Source: Ardenticatenia bacterium (lineage in GTDB: Bacteria > Chloroflexota > Anaerolineae > Promineifilales > Promineifilaceae). Taken from it: 5,353 nt of DNA. Location of the stretch: assembly GCA_014237545.1 (NCBI GenBank), contig JAACJX010000287.1, positions 1 through 5,353 of the forward strand, given 5' to 3'. The notes below the pieces were generated by a model, which was not told the origin of the DNA, made no database searches, and worked only from the letters and a program-made list of their open reading frames with translations. This document shows, piece after piece, positions 1 through 3,808 of this stretch (position 1 is the first letter of the stretch; each line of letters begins with the position of its first letter). The position numbers and the translations under genes are program-made.

Positions 1-188
1 ACGACCGCGCCGACCCAGGCCGCGCCGACGTGGAAGTAGAACAGGCGCTGGACGTTGCCCATCGTCACCTCGATTGGCGCGTAGAAGAACGTCGCGCCGA
101 TGGCGATGACCATGCCGACCACGGCAGCGATGTTGAAGATGCGGATCCAGCGGTCAAGCCGGGGATTAACGAGCGTTGCGGGAGGCAT
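1..188 (-). CDS. ccmC: Heme exporter protein CcmC (CcsA/CcmC family), N-terminal fragment
   Basis: Only the first 62 codons are in the window; the gene continues beyond base 1. The visible protein starts MPPATLVNPRLDRWIRIF, has a first hydrophobic helix at about residues 17-37, and then reaches the segment QRLFYFHVGAAWVGAV (residues 47-62). That segment matches the conserved (I/F)-Y-x-H-V-x-A-A-W block of CcmC, whose histidine (here H53) corresponds by motif position to the conserved heme-handling His60 of E. coli CcmC. The family sits in the cytoplasmic membrane and passes heme to the chaperone CcmE in System I cytochrome c maturation. The diagnostic tryptophan-rich WWD region lies outside the window, so a related CcsA-type protein cannot be fully excluded, but position after ccmA and ccmB favours CcmC. 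The start is supported by a GGAG box 8 nt upstream. Confidence 0.88.
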   Translation of the reverse strand, partial: MPPATLVNPRLDRWIRIFNIAAVVGMVIAIGATFFYAPIEVTMGNVQRLFYFHVGAAWVGAV

Positions 189-196
189 ATGAATTA

Positions 197-200
197 CTCC
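197..200 (-). promoter_or_regulatory. Ribosome binding site of ccmC
   Basis: On the minus strand GGAG lies 8 nt before the ATG at 188. It is the only clear Shine-Dalgarno box in the ccm cluster and it fixes the ccmC start. ccmA and ccmB have no comparable box. Confidence 0.7.
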
Positions 201-223
201 ATGATAAAGATGAATTGGTTGCG

Positions 224-251
224 AGTGGCAGGTAGCAAGTGGCAAGAGGCG
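224..251. repeat. 7-bp imperfect tandem repeat in the ccmB-ccmC gap
   Basis: Four consecutive 7-bp units read AGTGGCA, GGTAGCA, AGTGGCA and AGAGGCG on the plus strand; units one and three are identical and 14 bp apart. The array lies inside the 130-bp spacer (189-318) between ccmB and ccmC, which otherwise holds only the ccmC ribosome binding site. I see no coding potential of its own there. Its function is unknown. It may be a member of a dispersed intergenic repeat family, or slippage-generated filler. Confidence 0.6.
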
Positions 252-318
252 GGTAAGCCGCAGCACCTGAGCTATCCATTGTCGAACTCGTTTCTTGCCC
301 CGCGCAACTCATTAATGG

Positions 319-1020
319 TCAGGACTCTACCACAAAATGATAGGTTAGAAAACCAACGCCAAGCATCAGCAAGTCATAGGCGATGACCAGCAGCACCGGC
401 GACTGGATCAGATCCCACGACGCCTCGCCGCGCATGGCCGAAGCGATGTAGGTCGTCGTCGCCATGGCCGCGGGCAGCACCAGCGGCAGCGAAACCGGCA
501 ACAGTAGCACCGGCAGCAACACCTCGCGGGTGCGACTCTGGATGGTCATCGAGGTGATGAGCACGCCGGCGGCGACGTAGCCGATTGTCCCCAGGGCCAG
601 CACCAGCATGATCATCGGTAGGTAGTAGGGCTGGTTGAAGAAGACGGTGAACAACAAGATGAGGATGGCGTCGAGCATCAGCGTGAACAGGGTGATGCTG
701 ATCACCTTGCCGGCGTAGAGGGCGGTGCGGGGGATGGGGGCGATGAGCATGGCGTCGAAGACCTGATTCTCGCGGTCGAGGGCCAGCGAGCGGTTGAGGC
801 CGAGGATGGCGGCCAGCAGCACGACGGCCCACAGCAGCGCCGGCGCGACGTCGCGCCCCGCGCTCAGGTTGACGTTGACGGCCATGCCCAACGCGAAGTT
901 GAACATGATGATCGTCGCCAAGGAGAACATCACCATAACGCTGACCGTCTGGCGCGTTCGCCCCTCGATGCGCAGGTCTTTCCACACCACGGCCCACACG
1001 GCCGTCCAAAATTCTTTCAT
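319..1020 (-). CDS. ccmB: Heme ABC exporter membrane subunit CcmB
   Basis: This 233-residue integral membrane protein (E. coli CcmB is about 220) is the permease partner of CcmA in the CcmABC complex of cytochrome c maturation. The N-terminus VVWKDLRIEGRTRQ (residues 11-24) matches the family's cytoplasmic K-D-L-x-x-E-x-R block that precedes the first helix. Six hydrophobic segments follow at roughly 25-48, 58-76, 102-127, 132-156, 166-192 and 208-230. Between helices 2 and 3 the segment LNRSLALDRENQVFDAMLIAP (residues 75-95) is the typical conserved cytoplasmic loop (E-x-x-x-x-x-x-x-L-x-x-P style). The gene lies between ccmA and ccmC in the same direction, but with gaps of 138 and 130 bp instead of the usual tight packing. 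No Shine-Dalgarno box is visible before the ATG at 1020. The start is chosen because it gives the family N-terminus. Confidence 0.93.
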   Translation of the reverse strand: MKEFWTAVWAVVWKDLRIEGRTRQTVSVMVMFSLATIIMFNFALGMAVNVNLSAGRDVAPALLWAVVLLAAILGLNRSLALDRENQVFDAMLIAPIPRTALYAGKVISITLFTLMLDAILILLFTVFFNQPYYLPMIMLVLALGTIGYVAAGVLITSMTIQSRTREVLLPVLLLPVSLPLVLPAAMATTTYIASAMRGEASWDLIQSPVLLVIAYDLLMLGVGFLTYHFVVES

Positions 1021-1043
1021 GCCGGTTACGAGTAAAGAGAATC

Positions 1044-1070
1044 CACAGATTTCACAGATTGCACAGATAG
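1044..1070. repeat. 9-bp tandem repeat (3 units) in the ccmA-ccmB gap
   Basis: Three back-to-back 9-bp units read CACAGATTT, CACAGATTG and CACAGATAG, sharing the core CACAGAT. They lie about 25 bp before the ccmB start on its leader side. From general recollection, CACAGATT-type arrays occur in intergenic DNA of many environmental bacteria, so this is probably a dispersed repeat, not a local invention. Confidence 0.7.
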
Positions 1071-1084
1071 TTAACGCTGTGGGA

Positions 1085-1122
1085 CAAGACGCGAGGATGC
1101 ACTTTTTTATCTTTGCGTCTTG
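1085..1122. repeat. Inverted repeat with 8-bp arms in the ccmA-ccmB gap
   Basis: CAAGACGC at 1085-1092 is perfectly complementary to GCGTCTTG at 1115-1122, with a 22-base AT-rich loop that includes a T-run at about 1103-1108. A G/C-poor tail with a second short inverted repeat follows at 1133-1147. Read in the ccm direction this lies between ccmA and ccmB. It could form an RNA stem that tunes readthrough or mRNA decay, or be one copy of a dispersed element. The loop is long and no U-tract follows the stem in the ccm direction, so a strong terminator is unlikely. Confidence 0.5.
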
Positions 1123-1132
1123 CCGTCCTTGC

Positions 1133-1147
1133 GATAAATCTTTTATC
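1133..1147. repeat. Short inverted repeat GATAAA-TCT-TTTATC
   Basis: Six-base arms at 1133-1138 and 1142-1147 surround TCT. The element lies just after the ccmA stop in the ccm direction. All the arms are AT-rich except for one pair, so the RNA hairpin would be weak. It is best read as part of the repeat-rich spacer 1021-1158. Confidence 0.35.
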
Positions 1148-1158
1148 TAGCCCGCTCA

Positions 1159-1857
1159 TCAATTCATCGTCACTTCCGCGTACAGGTCGTAGACGGCCGA
1201 CGGGCTAATCTCAGCGCGGCTGACTTCGCGGGCGATTTGGCCGCCATAGAGAATCGCCAGCCGGTCGGCCAGCCCCAGCCCGTGGCCCAGGTCGTGGGTG
1301 ATCATCAGGATGGTGCGGCCGCGGGCCGTCTCGCCGCGCAATAGCTCGTCCAGCAAGTAGGTGGCTTCCTGGTCCAGACCGGTATACGGCTCATCGAGCA
1401 GCAGCACGTCCGGCTCGTGGAGCGTGGCGCGGGCGATGGTCAGCCGTTGCACCATGCCGCGCGAGAACGTACCCACCGGGTCGCGCTGTCGCGCAAAGAG
1501 GCCTACTCGGCGCAGCGCCTCGGCGATGCGATCCTCGGCGTCTGCCATCCGGTAGAGCTTGGCGAAGAAAGCCAGGTTCTCGGCGGCGGTCATGTCGCGA
1601 TAGAGCAGCGAGTGGTGGGAGACCAGCCCGATGTGGCGGCGGACGCGGTCGGCTTGCTCCGGCAGCCGCCAGCCGCCGACGAACACATCACCGGATGTCG
1701 GCCGCAGCAGCGTGGCGATGATGCCCATCAGCGTGCTCTTGCCCGCCCCGTTCGGCCCCACCAGGGTGACGAACTCCCCCTGCTCGACGTTGAGATCGAC
1801 GCCGCGCAGCACCGGGTTGAGACCATATTGTTTGATGACGCCTTCGAGACGGATCAT
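1159..1857 (-). CDS. ccmA: Heme ABC exporter ATP-binding protein CcmA
   Basis: This 232-residue ABC ATPase drives the CcmABC complex that releases holo-CcmE for cytochrome c assembly. The sequence shows Walker A GPNGAGKST (34-42), a Q-loop-position segment VSHHSLLYRDMTAAENL (79-95), signature FSRGMVQR (131-138), Walker B VLLLDEP (151-157), D-loop GLD (160-162) and H-loop His188. The FSRGM signature and direct linkage to ccmB identify CcmA among ABC ATPases. The reading frame stays open to 1941, but the ATG at 1857 is chosen. It gives the family N-terminus MIRLEGVIKQYG, and a promoter whose -10 box ends 7 nt before it would put transcription start at the ATG itself. Oddity: the Q-loop glutamine position appears to be His (H81 or H82), which may be normal in this branch. 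Confidence 0.93.
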   Translation of the reverse strand: MIRLEGVIKQYGLNPVLRGVDLNVEQGEFVTLVGPNGAGKSTLMGIIATLLRPTSGDVFVGGWRLPEQADRVRRHIGLVSHHSLLYRDMTAAENLAFFAKLYRMADAEDRIAEALRRVGLFARQRDPVGTFSRGMVQRLTIARATLHEPDVLLLDEPYTGLDQEATYLLDELLRGETARGRTILMITHDLGHGLGLADRLAILYGGQIAREVSRAEISPSAVYDLYAEVTMN

Positions 1858-1864
1858 GGGAGTG

Positions 1865-1892
1865 ATTGTAGGATATTGCCATGATGTGACAA
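1865..1892 (-). promoter_or_regulatory. Predicted ccmA promoter, leaderless
   Basis: On the minus strand TTGTCA (1892-1887, one mismatch to TTGACA) is followed after 16 bp by TACAAT (1870-1865, one mismatch to TATAAT). Seven bases then separate the -10 box from the ccmA ATG, so the expected +1 falls on the start codon. No Shine-Dalgarno box is present, which fits a leaderless mRNA. The assignment is by consensus matching only. Confidence 0.6.
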
Positions 1893-1916
1893 CTCTCTCC
1901 GCGGCAATCGATTTCC

Positions 1917-1925
1917 TGTTATAAT
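1917..1925 (+). promoter_or_regulatory. Predicted extended -10 promoter of the MNT-HEPN operon, leaderless
   Basis: TGTTATAAT is a perfect extended -10 element (TGnTATAAT). No good -35 box is visible at 16-18 bp upstream, which an extended -10 can compensate for. The hexamer ends at 1925, exactly 7 nt before the ATG at 1933, so +1 would coincide with the start codon. An earlier in-frame ATG at 1924 lies within the -10 box and could not be in that transcript. Confidence 0.65.
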
Positions 1926-1932
1926 GAAAGTG

Positions 1933-2310
1933 ATGTCTCACACTGTTTGGACCGTAGAAGAACTCGCTGTTTACCGCGCCAATGCTGCCCGGCTGCGCGA
2001 TCAGGATCTAGAGATGGAGAAGGCCCGTCGCGAGAAGGCGTGGGCGGCCGCTCGTGCAGCGGCTGAGCTTTTGCGGCAAGAGTTTCATGCCTCACGCGTG
2101 GTCGTCTTTGGATCATTATCCAGGGACGGCAGTTTTACCAAGTGGTCAGATGTGGATATTGCTGCCTGGGGGATCGATCCCAAGGATACCTTGCGTGCGA
2201 TTGGCGCGGTGATGGATATGAATGCCGGCGTGGAATTGAATCTTGTCGATGTGAATACAGCCACGCCCGCACTTCTGGAGGCCATCACGCGAGATGGAGT
2301 TGACCTGTGA
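1933..2310 (+). CDS. MNT-type nucleotidyltransferase (MntA-like antitoxin of a HEPN-MNT pair)
   Basis: This 125-residue protein has a minimal nucleotidyltransferase fold. After a charged helical N-terminus (about 9-50) comes VVVFGSLSRDGSFTKWSDVDIA (56-77), the G-S-x11-D-x-D motif of the polymerase-beta superfamily, with G60, S61, D73 and D75 expected to bind nucleotide and metal. In the characterised type VII systems, MntA neutralises its HEPN partner by transferring AMP to a tyrosine near the HEPN active site. Here the strand that normally carries the third carboxylate reads VELNLVD (99-105), with Asn102 at the likely position, so E100 or D105 may substitute or activity may be altered. The ATG at 1933 is preferred over the one at 1924 because the latter overlaps the -10 box. 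The stop overlaps the downstream gene by GTGA, indicating translational coupling. Base composition is lower in G+C than the flanks. Confidence 0.85.
   Translation: MSHTVWTVEELAVYRANAARLRDQDLEMEKARREKAWAAARAAAELLRQEFHASRVVVFGSLSRDGSFTKWSDVDIAAWGIDPKDTLRAIGAVMDMNAGVELNLVDVNTATPALLEAITRDGVDL
2296..2299 (+). promoter_or_regulatory. Ribosome binding site deciding the GTG start of the HEPN gene
   Basis: GGAG lies inside the end of the MNT gene, 7 nt before the GTG at 2307. This supports the GTG start. The ATG at 2311 is in another frame that does not encode the HEPN protein. Confidence 0.65.
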
Positions 2311-2801
2311 ATGTCGATTATCTGGTGCTGGCCGCCCGAATTCCACAAGACTTGTCCGAACTGAAGGAAACTATCTCTCGCGCCGAGAGGGCCAGCCGAG
2401 CCGCCAAACAGCAAGCCAGCGACTCAGACCTTTATATCGATGCGGTCGCTTTGAATCTCCACGATTTCTATACCGGTTTGGAACGGATTTTTCGCCAAAT
2501 AGTGACGACCGTAGACAAGAGTATGCCTACCAACGAAGGTTGGCACCGCGATCTGTTAAGGCAAATGTGCATCGAGTTGCCCGGCATCCGACCGCGAGTG
2601 CTGAGCGAGACTACCTGCGCAGCTCTCGATGAATTTTTGCGATTCCGTCACGTGGTTCGCAACGTCTATGCATTTCAGTTGGATGGTGACCGTGTGAGCC
2701 GGCTCACAGGTGAAGCCAAAGCATTGCTCAAGCAAATTTATGTCGAACTTATGAAGTTTGTCGTATTTCTTGAGCAAGCCGGGCAAGATACGACAACCTG
2801 A
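2307..2801 (+). CDS. HEPN-domain protein, HepT-like ribonuclease toxin candidate
   Basis: The predicted 164-residue, largely helical protein starts at GTG and overlaps the upstream MNT gene by four bases. The conserved helix NLHDFYTGLERIF (50-62), the WHRDLLRQM segment (79-87), and RFRHVVRNVYAFQLD (112-126) identify a HepT-like family of HEPN proteins partnered with MNT proteins. HEPN toxins are metal-independent RNases that use R-x4-6-H. In HepT the active motif is R-x4-H-x-Y, where Tyr is AMPylated by MntA. Here the motif reads R114-HVVR-N119-V-Y121, so the arginine and tyrosine are kept but Asn occupies the histidine position. Members of this branch may share that residue. Activity is therefore uncertain, and a purely regulatory or nucleotide-binding role is possible. 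It is co-transcribed with the MNT gene. G+C is low: the 60 bases from 2461 contain only 26 G/C. Confidence 0.83.
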   Translation: MNVDYLVLAARIPQDLSELKETISRAERASRAAKQQASDSDLYIDAVALNLHDFYTGLERIFRQIVTTVDKSMPTNEGWHRDLLRQMCIELPGIRPRVLSETTCAALDEFLRFRHVVRNVYAFQLDGDRVSRLTGEAKALLKQIYVELMKFVVFLEQAGQDTTT

Positions 2802-2802
2802 C

Positions 2803-3675
2803 CTATCGTTGCGCTATATAGACGATCCACTCCGCCGCGTCATATAGCGGCAGTCCCGCCCACGCCGTGAAGCTCTCAACCTCACGGAAGCCGGCGGCGC
2901 GCATCATCCCCGTCATCTCTTCGGCCTCGTAGGTCTGGTCGCACAGCACGATCTCGTCCATCGCCCCAGTCTCCAGGTGCAGGATGTAGAAGCGCTCGAC
3001 CGAGGTTTGCTCGGCCGCGTTCCAGCGTCGCTCGCCCAGATGTAGAAATGGGCGGTCGCCCCACAGGCCGCTGTCGTCGGTGTACCACCACGAACTGTCT
3101 TTCTTGTCCACCCGCGCCGGATCCAGCAGTTCGACGACCAGGCGCCCGCCGAGTTGCAGCGCGCCGGCCGCCTTGGCCAGCAGCGCCGCCGCTTCATGGC
3201 GCGGAAAGACGGCCAGCTGGCCATAGAGGAAGATCGCGGCGTCGTAGGCTTCCGGCTCCGGCTCGTAGTCGCGCACGTCGGCTTCGACAAACCGGCAGCG
3301 GTCGCCGACGCCCTTCCGTTCGGCCAGTTGCCGGGCGTGGCCGATGGACGCCGGCCCGAAATCGACGCCGGTGACGTCCGCGCCGCGCCCGGCCAGCGGC
3401 ACGGCGTAGAGGCCGGGGCCGCAGGTCAGGTCGAGGACGCGGCTGCCCGGGCGCAAGTCAAGCCGTTCCCAGAGCCAGTCCAGCTGCGCGGCGCGTTCGG
3501 CCGATTGTCGCGAGGCCGCGCCATGGGACTCGTCCAGGTGCTCGCGCAGCATCCGCGCCGAGAAGTCAGGGTCGTTCCAGGGCAGGTTGCCGCCACCTTG
3601 CCACAGTGGCGGCGGGTCGGGCCGGTTATAGATTCGCCAGAGGGCATCGGTCAGGTTCTTAGGCTCGTGATTCAT
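2803..3675 (-). CDS. Class I SAM-dependent methyltransferase, substrate unknown
   Basis: This 290-residue soluble protein has a Rossmann-type methyltransferase core. Motif I is VLDLTCGPGLYAVPLA (80-95), with the glycine-rich SAM loop. Motif II is VTGVDFGPAS (101-110), where the aspartate should hold the ribose hydroxyls. Motif III is VEADVRDYE (130-138), and strand 4 is YDAAIFLYGQLAVF (144-157). After the core comes an inserted beta-rich section (about 190-245, with SSWWYTDDSGLWGDRPFLHL), probably a substrate lid. The protein ends in a typical GFREVESFTAWAGLPLY strand. No target-recognition domain or DNA methylase (N/D)PPY motif is seen, so this is more likely a small-molecule or protein methylase than a restriction or modification enzyme. 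Its stop is one base from the stop of the convergent HEPN gene. The upstream spacer holds a predicted promoter. No good Shine-Dalgarno box precedes the ATG. Confidence 0.88.
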   Translation of the reverse strand: MNHEPKNLTDALWRIYNRPDPPPLWQGGGNLPWNDPDFSARMLREHLDESHGAASRQSAERAAQLDWLWERLDLRPGSRVLDLTCGPGLYAVPLAGRGADVTGVDFGPASIGHARQLAERKGVGDRCRFVEADVRDYEPEPEAYDAAIFLYGQLAVFPRHEAAALLAKAAGALQLGGRLVVELLDPARVDKKDSSWWYTDDSGLWGDRPFLHLGERRWNAAEQTSVERFYILHLETGAMDEIVLCDQTYEAEEMTGMMRAAGFREVESFTAWAGLPLYDAAEWIVYIAQR

Positions 3676-3718
3676 AGGTGAATTTCACGTTCTCTCCGCC
3701 GAAATTTTCGTCAAATTC

Positions 3719-3724
3719 ATTATA
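3719..3724 (-). promoter_or_regulatory. Predicted -10 box of the methyltransferase gene
   Basis: The minus strand reads GGGTATAATGA. The perfect TATAAT hexamer would give a leader of about 37 nt before the ATG at 3675. The -35 position at 17 bp upstream reads TTATAC, a poor match that lies in the opposite arm of the inverted repeat. An activator or an alternative recognition mode may be needed. Confidence 0.5.
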
Positions 3725-3742
3725 CCCCACAGAGAGTGCGGG

Positions 3743-3748
3743 TATAAT
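3743..3748 (+). promoter_or_regulatory. Predicted -10 box of the NACHT gene
   Basis: The plus strand reads GGGTATAATGA, with a perfect TATAAT giving a leader of about 54 nt before the ATG at 3809. At a 17-bp spacing the -35 position is TTATAC (3720-3725), which overlaps the other arm's -10 box. The divergent promoters therefore share DNA and probably compete for, or are controlled by, the same factor. Confidence 0.5.
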
Positions 3749-3808
3749 GACACTGTTCCGTCGCCTCTACGGACACCCGGATCTATTTCATACACGCGGT
3801 CAGGTGGA

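Larger units (their letters stand above)
3717..3750. repeat. Perfect 11-bp inverted repeat carrying mirror-image -10 boxes
   Basis: TCATTATACCC (3717-3727) is the exact reverse complement of GGGTATAATGA (3740-3750), with a 12-bp spacer. Inside the spacer CAC (3728-3730) and GTG (3736-3738) can also pair with one bulged C (3739), leaving an AGAGA loop. The whole forms a 14-bp imperfect stem. It lies in the 133-bp divergent spacer between the methyltransferase and NACHT genes. Each arm includes TATAAT directed outward. It may be a shared operator, or simply a symmetric pair of core promoters. Confidence 0.85.

Noticed and set aside
30..386. Plus-strand open frame of 118 codons
   Set aside because: It runs antisense to ccmC and through the repeat-bearing spacer; composition is not protein-like and the opposite frame encodes a clear CcmC N-terminus.
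1044..1070. Possible CRISPR-like array
   Set aside because: Units are only 9 bp and contiguous, with no unique spacers and no cas genes.
794..1150. Plus-strand open frame opposite ccmB and the ccmA-ccmB spacer
   Set aside because: It is a shadow of ccmB extended by chance through repeats; no family motifs or start signals.
1924..1932. Upstream ATG as the MNT start
   Set aside because: It lies within the TATAAT hexamer, so it would be absent from a transcript made by that promoter; the ATG at 1933 fits the expected +1.
1858..1941. N-terminal extension of CcmA by 28 residues
   Set aside because: The extension overlaps the predicted promoter and MNT start and has no similarity to CcmA N-termini.
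2311..2313. ATG after the MNT stop as the HEPN start
   Set aside because: It is in a different frame that soon stops; the GTG at 2307 with a GGAG box is in the HEPN frame.
3154..3681. Plus-strand open frame of 175 codons opposite the methyltransferase
   Set aside because: It is antisense to a gene with intact SAM-binding motifs; it reflects high-GC codon bias.
3678..3688. GTGAA-T-TTCAC near-palindrome just upstream of the methyltransferase ATG
   Set aside because: Five-base arms around a single base are common by chance in AT-rich leaders; an operator role cannot be supported from one copy.
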